A stretch of DNA of 64,000 nt, from assembly GCA_037577475.1 (NCBI GenBank), contig CM075189.1:18205839-18269838 (forward strand), in the 5' to 3' direction. Positions within the stretch are counted from its first letter, which is position 1; every line of letters begins with the position of its first letter. A model generated the notes under the pieces. The model saw only the letters and a program-made list of their open reading frames with translations, searched no databases and was not told where the DNA came from. This document shows, piece after piece, positions 52,578 through 64,000 of this stretch. This DNA comes from Chaunax sp. Z400. Taxonomy: Eukaryota > Chordata > Actinopteri > Lophiiformes > Chaunacidae. The position numbers and the translations under genes were made by a program.

Positions 52578-53610
52578 CCTCCTGCCTTACCCAGACATGC
52601 AATTTCTGTAATAACGAATAATATTTCTGCTGTAGAAGTTAATTGTGAAATGAATTGGGTGAAATATGCCTGATGCCAGCTGATTGTGTACAGAGCAGAC
52701 ATTTGTGCAGTGGCTGACATTTGTTATTGTACAAACCAGTATGTTATATAGTAGAACCTTTTGTTCTGACTTTAAGCAAATAAGTGCTGGTGGGCAGCAC
52801 CAGAAAGGCTGTGGAAAGGTCTTTGATGGCATTGGCCTGAGTATCAGTAGACCTGAAGTTGCTTTGTGAACCAATTGAAGCCTCTCTAAAACGTAAATCA
52901 AACTAATGCCCAAACACTTCCTCTCTTTCCCTCATAGTAATGTTAATCTATTCTTGCTGATATTGTGAACTGGATATGATGTTGTTCTGCTGTTTGCAAC
53001 TGGACTCTGCTCCGTGAGGCTATCCTTCCTTTCCCCCTGACAGGACCCACGGATCAGTGTATCTGCATGACTGTGGGCCATCTCTCCTGCATCCCGCTCC
53101 TTATATGTGGTCCACAAGTGATTTGCCAAACTTATTGACTGCATTCGCACGCTTTGGAGAAATGAGGTGCTTAATTATGGAAATAAAGTTCACTAATCAC
53201 CTCACGTTTCCTGACTGATTATAAGATATGATATATGAGTTGACTCCTTCGAAAAGATTGGGCCTCAGTCTGAGCTGTGCACTCTGTGACTGAATAAATG
53301 ATGCCAAATAGCTCAGTGCACCATTTTAACCGGTATGTCAATGTGCACTCAGTTATGCAAATTTGAGGCACAACGGAAAAGTCACAGGAGATAGATATCT
53401 CTGTTCAAAATGAGTCTGTGACAGTCAGAAACACTAACAGTTACAAACGGCAATCTGATGGTAGTCAACAGGGGATTCTCCATTAATTGGCAAAATGAGG
53501 CTCATCAATCACACAGAGGGTGAATGCTGCACAGAAAGTATCCTGTCAGAGTCACCCACTGTGGGGTGAGCAGCATGACGTGTGTCTCAGGAACAGTCAT
53601 GTAGAGAATA

Positions 53611-53615
<5 letters not shown>

Positions 53616-53652
<37 letters not shown>

Positions 53653-53690
53653 CTCCCTTCCTCCCTCTCTCTCTCTCTCAGTAGACAACT
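53616..53690. repeat. (CT)n microsatellite, two runs
   Basis: A perfect CT run from 53616 to 53648 is followed by GTGTCTCCCTTCCTCC and a second short CT run ending near 53680. Confidence 0.95.
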
Positions 53691-55309
53691 CTTCAACTCT
53701 TGACAGGCTTTGTTTTTCTCTGTCGTATTTTAAATAAGGATCGCCTGGCATTCTCTACCATTCAAGGCCAAAACGGAATTGTCAAAGCACGCTGTTGAAT
53801 TTGAATTGAAACGTTAAGGATATTCTTCGCTGATGACATGTGCTGAGAGGCTTGTAACTCCAGCTCTTCAGTTAAAAAGGCCCAAAAATAATGGTACCAC
53901 TGTTCTTCTATTCAGTTAATAATTCTATGGGGGGAAAAAAACAACACTTTTTTTTCTCCCCCAATACTGATAATTCTTAAGTCGTAATTGACAGAAACAT
54001 TTGACTATTTCCCTTTCATATCAAGCATTCAAAGATCATCCTGACAGCGGAGTAATGTATGAACTTTGTATGAACCTGACTAAGATATTAATATCCTTGT
54101 TTTTCATGGTGAGCAATGTGCTCCAGTGATTGAGCAAGCCAAACATATTGCAGGGCACATGACATAACACCTCTGCCTACAGTTCAATAAATATATCCAC
54201 GACATAATTGACTCTTTTGTCACTTGAACCAATCAATAGACTGCTCCTAGTCTCTATATAACTCACTTGGTTATTAGTCTATATTAGTCTATATTGCTTC
54301 TCCACTTCCTCTGTACTGTACTATATACTACTATACCGTAACTGTCTTGGCATAGAGACGGAATGACATATGCACACATTTCACAATTTGCAGATGCATT
54401 GCATGTGTTCTATGTTGATGATAACCTCTTTCCAGTGTATCAAAGCAGTAATATGTCAGGCATGGAACAGCAAATGAAGTATTTACAACTTTTATATAGC
54501 TGTGACTGATAGGGCTAATATACTGTGAATCAAAACACCAGCCCTATCTGTGTGGTTTACATTTTATATTTATAACAGTTAACCTCAAATTAGCAACATG
54601 GCTAGATAGGTTGACCTCCAGAAGTGAGTGGTTATGTTAATTATGGCTTCTCCATTTAAACGATTAGAGACATGAGACAGTTTTATTGTGAAGAGGAAAC
54701 TCTGGGTTTTGCAAACACAAGAAACTGTGCCTTCTCAAAGTACATCCACTTGAAGTGCTTTTTCTTTCCAGACATGCTCAGATTGTTATAACTGTCAAAC
54801 AACATAACTTAAGGGATCCTTTTCCTTTTGTTATATCGCAGGGGTTCCTTTTGTTTAACTGGAAACAGTTTCTATCACTCTTGATAAAGCCAGCAGATTC
54901 TATTAGCAGAAGCATTGATTTTATCAGTGTATAATTTGATTTGTTAACAGTGCGTACATACTTTTAAAAAAAATCTATTTATAAGCATGTCACATCCACT
55001 AATCAGCATCTTTCCCTCCTCCTGTGCCTGCTCCAGTCTATTACATATGTCTTTATGGCTTGTATGTAGGGCTAATCTATTATGATATATTTTATTATGA
55101 CAGAGGAACTGTTATATGAATTTCATAATGTGGATTCATATGAGCACATAATCAAAAAACAGCTCATTTTATTAAGTAATCACAATGACATGTGGACGAA
55201 AGTCAGCAAAGTCATCAAAACAGTGAGACAAGAGTAAGGAAAGCAGCTGATCAGTGGATGACACGGACAAAATCCATGAGTATGGATTGTAAATCGGTGA
55301 GCATTGATT

Positions 55310-55332
55310 GAAAAAAAAAAAAAAAAAAAAAA
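55310..55332. repeat. A tract of about 22 bases
   Basis: A long adenine homopolymer follows CATTGATTG. It could be the tail of a retroposed sequence on the + strand, but nothing upstream is recognisable as one. Confidence 0.9.
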
Positions 55333-55559
55333 ACTGGGCATGCACTGCTGAGCCATTGGCACAGCTTATACATGGCTTTTTTTTCCCCCTCAGCTGACCC
55401 CAGTGGGGGTTCTGTACACAACCAGAAAAACAAAATAACAACTTCTGTACATCTATCCACTTTTCCAATGATGAAGAAAATACACATTTTGAGGTACTAC
55501 TGACACCACTTGCTAATCAAATGTCTGGGAGCTGCGTCTCTCACCCCATACTGTTTTGT

Positions 55560-55860
55560 TCCCAATGACTGTCTGTGTCTTTCTTATCCCCCATCGCTAA
55601 TTAACCTTTTGTTCTTCTTGAATGCAAATTTCTTTCCTGCCCCATTGTGACTATACCACCCACCTGATGACCACAACACCTACCTTACAATACATTTTCT
55701 CACCTTTTGTCACTGCTATTTACATACTGTGTACTGTATAAACGGGCCTTGCTTCAGTTGCTCTGGGTCAACTCACCAACCCAGATCCTTGAGTCCACCT
55801 GTATGCCGGCATGCTTAATAAATTCCTACCATTACAGCTAAACTTTTATTGATCTGGATA
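55560..55860 (+). mobile_element. LTR-like segment (possible solo LTR)
   Basis: A TATAAA box at 55737-55742 is followed 74 bases later by an AATAAA signal at 55817-55822. The sequence between (CTTGCTTCAGTTGCTCTGGG, then CCAGATCC and CTGTATGCCGGCATGCTT) is laid out like the R region of a retroviral LTR. Boundaries with TG...CA ends and a short target-site duplication could not be fixed. No primer-binding site or gag/pol remnant was seen beside it. It is at best a solo LTR of an old endogenous retrovirus-like element. Chance co-occurrence of TATAAA and AATAAA in AT-rich DNA is the alternative. Confidence 0.35.
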
Positions 55861-56527
55861 TATTCTTCAACAAACCCTCTCTTTTGGACTTGGATATATA
55901 TTTTTCTCCAACACCAACAAATACAAACTCTGGTTGGTCAAAATTGACTGTCTCTGCAAACGGAGTCTGGTGGATTTAGCAATATTGATTGCAGCTGCAG
56001 CTAATGATAATATATTTTATTTATATACTGTAGTGCTTTTTATGATATTCAGACACTGTGCAGAGGTTAGAAGAAAAATTATTACACTAAAAACAATGGA
56101 AAGTGAGTTTTCATTGGGGATTCAAACAGTGAGAGATCAGTGCAGTCTCGGATGTATTTTGAGGCAGAATGAAGCTGTAGAGGCTCTGTATCCTCAGGTG
56201 CGATGCTCAGTCGTGAAAGGTGGCGACACAAGGTTGGCAGTCTTATTCTTAGTCAGTTATTCCTAGGACTAGATGATTCAATCCCTTGGTAGTTAAAAAA
56301 AAGGTCAAAGGTCTCAGTTGGTATCATTTCTACAATGTTGCCATACACGTAAAATAACAGTCTGTGCCTGCCAATGGCAAAAACCAGCAATTTTAGTGGA
56401 CATTCTTTCACAATGTGTATTACTTTGCAGCCTGTTTCACTTAGACATTAGGTCAAAAAGAGCAAAGTTACCTTTTAATATGTTGCTATTATCTCTCTTT
56501 TTTTCTTTCACTTTATCACTTACACAT

Positions 56528-56529
<2 letters not shown>

Positions 56530-56559
<30 letters not shown>
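56530..56559. repeat. (CA)15 microsatellite
   Basis: A perfect CA run follows ACACATACG. It is not near an exon. Confidence 0.97.
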
Positions 56560-56561
<2 letters not shown>

Positions 56562-58619
56562 TATATCGTTGGTGGGTCTAAGCCTTGTCATTTAACAGCA
56601 TCAAGGAAATGTGAGACACATCTGCACCTAACCCAGCAGCTGACCTTGAATTGACTTTCTGCGATGAAGACTTATGCTTGATCCCTGGGCTTTTTGCCCT
56701 GTTACCTTGCAGTTTTCTATCCTATCTCAAGAAAATAAGTATGAAAGCACAAAATCTTTGCCAGCGGGAGTACTATTAAAATCAAAGTGACTTCTATGCT
56801 TTCATACAGGCTGTGTGTATTTTTTTTTACAAACAACAAACATATTTTGCAGAAGTGTTGCCTCCTCTCTACTTGGGCTGTCATTGGTTTGTTATTCCAT
56901 CTTGGAAAAAACTATATATTTTTTTCTTTTCCATAAGTAAAATCACAATTTTTAGTATTTGTTTTATAATTTTAATTATTAATTAATCATTTTAATTGAT
57001 AAGAATAGTTTGTTTTCTCATATTATTAAAGTCAGGGCAACATAATTTAATAATATTGTATATCAATAAATTAATTTGGCTCAGGGTTCTGACAATCAAA
57101 TTACCATTCATTTTCTGCATAGGGAATGTTGGGTAATTTCTAGTTATAACATATGAGAGACTTGGATGGGGACTTTGATTCATCATTACAGAATGTAAGA
57201 AATACCATCAGATAATATCTACTTTTTAAATAAGTCATAGGTACAAGCCTGTGTACAAATGTAGACAAAGTCTACTGCATTTCCCATTTCTGATATTCAG
57301 CCAGTACTCTTACTATTCCGTTGTACTATACGTGCTGCTGACAGTGAGCTGAAGGAAATGACTGTGCCCTACAGAAACCCGATAATGCATTTTAAATAAA
57401 TTCACTAGTAGTTTAAATAAATTCAGTATTAGATGGTGTTTTGTTCCCAACAGCAGCAACGAGGAAATGATCTGAAAGAGCTACAGATCTTATTTGCACC
57501 TCTGACTAGAATTCTCCATGGCAACAGCTGCTGAGACTGAAGGGTAGTGTAGCATTGACAACTAGCGCACCAAACCAAAGTTTGAATATAATGGATGCAT
57601 AATGGATGGCAACAAACAAGCCCACAATAAGCCTACAGATTTCCATTCTGCCACTGGAATCTATATCAAGAAACATTTGGGTTTTTGTGTAGAGAAATAT
57701 TTGTAATTCTAATTTACAGTGGGTAAAAAATGTTTATGGAACCAGCGGCTCCTACGTCACAATGCTACACCAGAACTCTGTGATAATAATTTTTTTTTTC
57801 TTTTTGAACACGCACAGTACATGCCATCTTCCTTACAAGCTTACAGCGTAGACATGTTTCAACACACTAACAAAGGTGCCGACTATAACGCAGATTCAAG
57901 CACACCTCTGTCCAACTGTGTCCGGCTGTTACAAATCACAGAGCAGGTGTATGTGTGAAAACACACATCCAGAGGTGCAGCTATGAGCAGGTGTTAACTG
58001 TAGGGACACATTGGTTTGGTGCTGCCACAGCTCAATGGTGACAAGGCGTTGCTGCACAACAACACCGTATAGTCGAACTCATCGAAGCCCCCAGTCTGCT
58101 GGAGATGTGCCTGTTGTTTGGAAAGAATGTAGTCAAATGAGATCGCTAGCACGGTGGAGCAGATCATGGCACTGGCCATTGTTATTGAAAACCACATTAT
58201 TTCTAGACGTGATGTAGCAAAATCGCTTCAGCGATTTGAATGATTGACTGCAGTTTGTATGTGTTCTGTGAGCTGAATGTGCTCTTGGGGAGTGTTTATG
58301 ATGGAGAGTACAGCAGGGGTTATGATGCCTCAGGCTTGTTTGATCCAGTGGTCATATTCTTAAACATCTTTGAGCAAGGCCATGATGCTCCATCTGAAAG
58401 ATGGTCCTATTTGCATATCTTCCAGTGCCCTACTCCTACAGTTTATATGTACAAATAAGAGTTTTAAAGATTTGTTCAAATGGAATTTCCAGTGTGATGT
58501 GACTCGCTGACCAAACATTATGGGTCCTCAACAACCGTAATGACCCATAATAGTGCTTTTTGAATAGCGTGCGACAGTAGCAACTCTCCATTTGTTAACG
58601 ACCTGAGAAGAGTTTAAAG

Positions 58620-58690
58620 ATCCGTTCCTCCCAGTTAGACCTGAAGAAGCCTCTTGGATGAGAGGTGAAACATCGTCAACTGACTTGACT
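58620..58690 (+). repeat. Interspersed repeat with hammerhead-like core, copy 2
   Basis: Positions 58641-58671 are identical over 31 nt to 13212-13242, with CTGAAGA, a five-bp stem CCTCT/AGAGG with loop TGGATG, and GAAAC. The flanks are only loosely similar (CTCCCAGTTAGAC before, ATCGTCAACTGACTT after). Because the core is perfectly kept while the flanks have drifted, either the core is the most constrained part of the source element or the copies come from different subfamilies. Confidence 0.65.
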
Positions 58691-58974
58691 GAAAACACCC
58701 TAGTCTGTACGCCAAGGCAGTAGCTGGTGGTGTAACTTCTCAAAATAAACACCACAGAACAAGATAACAGTGGTGGTTCAGCAAATCTACATCGGAGGAG
58801 CTTTAATATACTTAATAGAGTCTGCAGCACAAGCAAAACTGAACAGTCCGACCTATTATTGTTGTTGCCCTGGCCTTAGTAGGCTGTTTGCTGTCTGTGT
58901 ATGAGACAAAGGCTGGCAGGAATCGTAATAGGCATTCACCAAGCGGGAATGTGTCGTCATCGTTTTTAGCCAGA

Positions 58975-59148
58975 GTTGCGTTTTGCCGGTTTACACGACA
59001 CTGATTAGGTGGCGTTTCTAAAAGTGTCCACTCTGGAGACCGTTTGTAAAAGTTTGCGTTTTCAATTCCCTAACATGCCGTCGTATAGATGGACGGGCAA
59101 AACGCAACAAAAGGTTTCAGTTTTGGGTGAAACGGTTGTCGTGTAAAA
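58975..59148. repeat. Interleaved inverted repeats, transposon remnant
   Basis: GTTGCGTTTTGCC at 58975-58987 is the perfect reverse complement of GGCAAAACGCAAC at 59096-59108. GTTTACACGACA at 58989-59000 pairs with TGTCGTGTAAAA at 59137-59148 over 11 of 12 bases. The motifs GTTTACACGAC and AAAACGCAAC recall hAT-like miniature elements of fish. The two pairs are interleaved and not nested, so one simple terminal-inverted-repeat element does not explain them. Confidence 0.6.
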
Positions 59149-61013
59149 GGCCCCTAAATTAATTATTAAAGATGACCCATTAATTTTATAGAAGACTGTA
59201 GCAAGCATCGTTTTGCCAACTTTAGATTTTCATTTTTCAAAGAGTGATAAATATTGTACATACTCAAGGAGACTGCTCTCAGTTCTGCAATGTCTCTTTC
59301 AAACATGTAATTCATCACTGGTTACATCATGCACAAAATCATGATGCCATGGTCTGCTTGAAAGAAATGCAGCCACTTGAACTTGAACTACCCGATCAAA
59401 CCTCTTTTTCACTCCGGTATTTTTTTTTTACCTTCCTTCCTTCCAGCTTGCACAAAAACTGTGTGCGAGTCTCAGTGCTTTAATTGCCATCAGCACATTT
59501 TTTTAGCCATTGAATCCTTATTTCACAATACCTATTTTTTTCCATTGATTAATGAGAATAAAACTGGGCAATTCAATTTAATCATAAACATTAAATAACT
59601 GTGTGAGCGTGGAAACACACACCTGCAATTTGGCCTCCCCAGCATACGAACTCACATGTCAAAAACAATTGAACTTCAAATGCTTTTGTAGTCTTACCTT
59701 GGCTTAGAGGTTTTAGTTACAAATGCAGCTTCTGTACTTTGTAACAATTAGTTTAATCCCAGTTAAAAGCTTACCCAAAATTTTAACACCATTAATATTC
59801 TTACAGGATTAAAGTTTACTTTTCATAACAGTGCATTTAAAAAAAATCAAAAATGTTGCAGGGAGATGTCAGAAACATATTCTGTGTCGTTTTATTCAGT
59901 AATACCATTATTATTAAACCTTTAGGTGAAAAATAAGACTGTGATAATTTAAGTATTCCATACTCAAATCGTAGCTTCAAGTGAAAAATACTAATTGAAA
60001 TACAGCCAGAATTATGTTGCTTCTAAACAAACAAGATGAAAAAAAGAATTAAAAGAATCTATGAGCATGATGGTTTGAATACTATCAAATGTTTCTTTTG
60101 ATGAAGTCAAACTGGAGATTTTGCAATTAGACACTGAACAGGCTCGTTTTATGTTTTTCAGATGTGTGCATAAATCCATTTATTTAAATGTTTATAATAA
60201 TTCTAATCAGACATCTAGACATCAGCCAGGAAAGAGGAGGTTGCACAGTGGAGTTTGTGAACAGTCATTATGTTTGTGTGTGTGTGTATGTGTGTCTACA
60301 GTATGTGAGGGGGTTGTTTTTGGGGGAGTGCCCGGATGTGTATACATGAGATAGCTGCTATAGGCAGTACAGAATGATAATCGTGAGTGAGGCGTTTTCC
60401 ATTGAAGTGATTAAAATGATTGAGGGCAATGGCAAAAAACATTCACCCCTGAGCAAGGTGATGAGGGACACTCAGTGTGTGTGAGTGTCTGAGAGAAAAA
60501 ATGCCTCAGTGCATTCACGTATATGTGAGTGCATGCGTTTGTGTGTCACAGATGTAGAACAAGTTGTGAAATGGGAGTGGCGTGGAGGCAGCCAGAGAGA
60601 TGCAGAGCGATGCCCACAGCAGTTGCTATGTCTTTTCACTGTACATCCAAGCAGATGGCCCAATATTTGTCATCACTCCACCGCAGCCGGCATTCTACAT
60701 TTTAATTTGACCATCATCAGAACAAAGCAACTCAGCCCCTGTTGCTTTGTAATGTTGCTGAATTTTCATGTTTGATTAGCTGAAAATGTTATCAAAGAAA
60801 TCAGTGGTAGTAGATCAACAGGAGCTCTGCTCTATGTCTACTTGACAGACAGGTTGAACCCTACTCTGTGCTTAAAATGTAAGTAGAGCTAACCTCAATG
60901 GCCTTGTTGGCTACACATAACCACTCTCAAGCACATTAAGTGTATGTCTAAACCCACTTAGCATTGGCAGTCTTGTGAAAGTGTTGATTTGAGGTCTATG
61001 GGTTCATCTCTCT

Positions 61014-61037
61014 TCTCTCTCTCTCTCTCTCTCTCTC
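61014..61037. repeat. (CT)12 microsatellite
   Basis: A perfect CT run is followed by a C- and T-rich stretch to about 61065. Confidence 0.95.
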
Positions 61038-62557
61038 ACTTTCACTCTCCCCCCGCCTCTCCCATCAAATCCTCTAATCTCCTGAATGCCATCCACACTC
61101 ACCGTTCATCCCTCGCCTTCAGGATTGCTTTCACACCACAGTGATCCCCTCACTGACCAGACAGACAACTCAACAATTAACCTCCGAGGCTGACCTGAAA
61201 TATCTCAAATCTTCTCCCTCCACCATCCTTATTGGCCTCTAATAGATTTCTAACAGGTAGAAAAAAGGGGATTGAATTTCACCAGTCCCACCCTTAGGCT
61301 CCGCGCAGGAACACTGTTCAGTTTGTCTTGTTCTTTTTTTTTTTATTAAACCCCCCTTGCTAAATACCACAGTCGTGACTGTCAGGATATTGTCTGAGCT
61401 GAATGTGTAATGATATGGCCAGACTGGGACATGGTGCTAATGTGTTAATAATAGTATTAGACTTATTCCACTAATTGCTTCTCCTTTTCCATCTTGTCCT
61501 CTCAAAGCCCTCTATTTTGGTTATTGTACAGATAGCCAAAAAAACACTCTGCTGTATAGCCAGTTTGACTGAAACTCTATTCCCCATGAAGAAGATTAGT
61601 CCCTGTGTTATTTAATGTCACTTTAGCCATTATTGCAGGATTTACAGCCGATGCAACATCTGTTCCCTACCTTTCTGGTTATCATCCCACACACGGCAAT
61701 TCATTTGCCCTGCTGCGGACAGAGATTGACAATCCACTGATTCACATTTCTCTATTACCTTCACTGAAGCCGAATGGCACCCTGCATCATCTTTCAGTGT
61801 ACCACTGTGGGCAATGTGTGTTCGTTTTTTTTTTTAGAATTGTTGTCTTTCAAATGAGTCTCAGGCATACGGGTTTCTCAGTCATGGTGTTTGAAGGTTT
61901 TCCTTGCTTGCATCTGCGCGCATGTGTGTGTCTCCATTGTGTTTGCATAGTTAAAGAGAGAGCATGTGCAGATCAGATTGTAACCAGTAAGGTAACGATT
62001 CATAAGACAGCAAGTAGGATTTATCCACTAATAGATCTCCTGGGAGATAACCTAATCCCTCAACAGTATCTCCTTATCTTATTACAAGTGAACAGAATGT
62101 ACAGAATGGTCTTCTCTATTCACAAAGGAATACTAAGCTCTATACTTACCTTTAAGCTTATGAGATTTGATCAGAAATAGAGCAGTATCAAGTTTTCTCC
62201 CCAATGTAAGGCTTATCAGACATAATAATCCTTCCTGTGATTAGTTTTAATTTCACAGTTTGCCATGACTCCACATTAAAAAAAAAGAATTTCCCCAAAA
62301 GGTGGAGGTTATTTTTTTGATTTATTTATTTTTCCCTGTACTGCAGATTTACTGCATACTGTAGGACAGTCAATACACTACGTAACCTGTTCATTGAATG
62401 CTTTTTGTCATCCTCGGAGATCACAAGAGGGAGCTTGTCAGTTGCAAATGAAAGTTAGACTTCTATTCAGGGTGGAGATTAGTCGAAATGCTCATCTCTG
62501 TTTTTCTCTCTGCTTTCAAAGAGATTTGCAAGAAATGGCACCCCACCCCCCCAACCC

Positions 62558-62560
<3 letters not shown>

Positions 62561-62632
<72 letters not shown>
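62561..62632. repeat. (TC)36 microsatellite
   Basis: A perfect 72-base TC run follows CCCCACCCCCCCAACCCCA. It is pure polypyrimidine on the + strand, a type able to form triplex DNA. Confidence 0.97.
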
Positions 62633-62635
<3 letters not shown>

Positions 62636-63532
62636 TACTGTCTTTGTCTCCATCACCCATCTATTAATTTGTCATCCTCTCACTCTCATGTAGCCCATCT
62701 CCTTTCTTCTTTTCATCCCGTCCTCTCAGATTGACTAAGCTCAAAAGTGGGTTGCTAAGTCTTTTCAGTATTCCGAGAGGAATAGATCGGAGGAGTGAGT
62801 AGATATTCTGAACAGAGCCCCAAGTAGCTTTGTGCGGCCACACAGACTTAGGGCAGCCGATAGATTTTTTTTCCACATGTTCAATATCTTTTTCATTCAC
62901 AAAACCTTATGTGCACTTATCTCATATATTTGAGAGGGGCCTTTTTTTCTCTCAGATATGCAATTAACAAGAATTGCATTCAACGGGGACTTTAACTTAA
63001 ATGACTCCTTTCTGTTTCTCTTCAATGAAATGCACCCATGGTGGTGGATCATTAGTATTTCATGGTCATTTATTTACAGTAGATCTACAGTAGATGTGTT
63101 GCTCAATAGTTACATACTTGTTCAGAGATCACTAGCCAGTAGTGGAAGCACGGCATCATTGTCAATTAGGTACTTAATGAGGGATCACAGAGGAATTAGG
63201 GTATTTTCTCTATGATTGACTTTTATTTGTTGTCAGTCATAATGGTATACTTCATAAGTAAGCTTTACTATTGAGAGATGAACTGCTTACAGAACATGTC
63301 TTTTTAATTGATAATGAAGCACAGCATATTTTTTGAAAGGTTAAAAATGCATAATATATTTTAATTTACTACTGTCTCCATATTATATAATTCAAACTGG
63401 ATTGCAAGATTACAATAAGAATACAGAAAAACTACAGCACAGCAATAGCTCCCCATGAAGTCAGGGCCCTGCAACAGACAGTTCTTTTTATGTGTCATTG
63501 GAAAGAGGCATATTACTGTCACACCTTTTTTA

Positions 63533-63560
63533 AATTTTTTTTTTTTTTTTTTTTTTTTTT
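63533..63560. repeat. T tract of more than 20 bases
   Basis: A thymine homopolymer preceded by TTTTTTAAA. It may be the tail of a minus-strand retroposed sequence, but no body was recognised upstream on that strand. Confidence 0.85.
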
Positions 63561-64000
63561 ACAATTCAGTTTGATTCTTGTAAATGCTGGATATTTTTGC
63601 CTTTTCAGCTCTCTAAAACTCAATAAAAAAATCTGAGAAGCAAAACCCTCCTCTAGCTGCTCCTGGCTCATACACATATACATATATACATAGACTATAT
63701 GCAACATACTGTATAATGCCTTAAGTAGACTCCTTTTATGTTTTAATCGTCACAAGCCAACAGTTGAGAACCACAGGGTGAGAGCAAAGTTGGAATTCCA
63801 CAAAATAAAAACTTGGCGCTGTGTTTTCGATATACTTTACTTGACATTGTGAACAGGGGACACCACCTACCACACAGTCCTTACAAAGCTTATTCAGGTG
63901 CATTAGATTAAAATGCATTAAGAGGTGCTGTGCTCGCAGCCATGTTTATTTTACAGAATGCACTAGCATTTCCAATCTGTCTTACTTGCAAGAGTCTTTA

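Larger units (their letters stand above)
45650..64000 (+). other. 5' part of a diaph2 AT-AC (U12-type) intron, >18.3 kb
   Basis: The intron opens with ATATCCTTT. Its AC acceptor and the TTCCTTAAC-type branch site before it are not identifiable before the end of the window. Contents: a GC-rich block at 46555-46860, CA tracts at 48247-48288 and 48455-48489, and a hAT-like element at 52012-52577. Further on are a CT tract at 53616-53648, an A tract near 55310-55332, an LTR-like segment at 55560-55860, a CA tract at 56530-56559, a hammerhead-like repeat at 58620-58690 and interleaved inverted repeats at 58975-59148. CT tracts lie at 61014-61037 and 62561-62632, and a long T tract near 63533-63560. 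Blocks at 50990-51240 and 51480-51780 look complex and may hold conserved non-coding sequence. No coding exon was recognised. Confidence 0.85.

Noticed and set aside
61605..62180. The longest open frame of the window, 191 codons on the + strand.
   Set aside because: It resembles no protein family I know, contains simple-sequence-like Cys/Val/Phe runs and has no splice or promoter context. A rough estimate gives a small but real chance of one such frame in 64 kb of AT-rich DNA on both strands.

Overview
The window is vertebrate nuclear DNA, most likely from a ray-finned fish and probably a percomorph teleost. Most of it is AT-rich, non-coding and dotted with dinucleotide microsatellites. It also carries tRNA-headed SINEs and other interspersed repeats of teleost type. 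There is no operon structure, no long intact reading frame and no bacterial signal.

One gene can be supported: a diaphanous-related formin on the + strand, closest to DIAPH2. Four internal coding exons are visible at 8713-8814, 11346-11585, 16653-16782 and 45525-45649. They join in frame (102 + 240 + 130 + 125 nt = 199 codons) and encode a continuous stretch of the C-terminal half of the FH2 domain, including the GNYMN signature. The start codon, GBD/DID, FH1, the first part of FH2, the end of FH2, the DAD and both UTRs lie outside the window. Three introns are ordinary GT-AG introns of about 2.5, 5.1 and 28.7 kb. The fourth visible donor, at 45650, reads ATATCCTTT, the consensus of a U12-type AT-AC intron. 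It opens an intron longer than 18.3 kb whose acceptor is not in the window.

Layout: 1-8712 is the tail of an upstream intron, ending in a long compound CT/GT microsatellite that stops about 45 nt before the splice acceptor. 8713-16782 holds three exons and two short introns, with a degraded LINE-like piece and one copy of a repeat with a hammerhead-like core. 16783-45524 is one large intron with three SINE copies, an AT/GATA/GA microsatellite, a CATAA/CATAG pentamer satellite and a tRNA-headed teleost repeat. 45525-45649 is the last visible exon. 45650-64000 is the AT-AC intron, with a hAT-like element bounded by an 8-bp target-site duplication, an LTR-like segment, a second hammerhead-like copy and interleaved inverted repeats.

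The most interesting points are the AT-AC donor, the microsatellite-adjacent acceptor, and a Lys-to-Asn change at a position of the FH2 domain that I recall as nearly invariant. I found no convincing new multi-gene system. Assignments to repeat families come from memory and pattern recognition and were not searched against a database.
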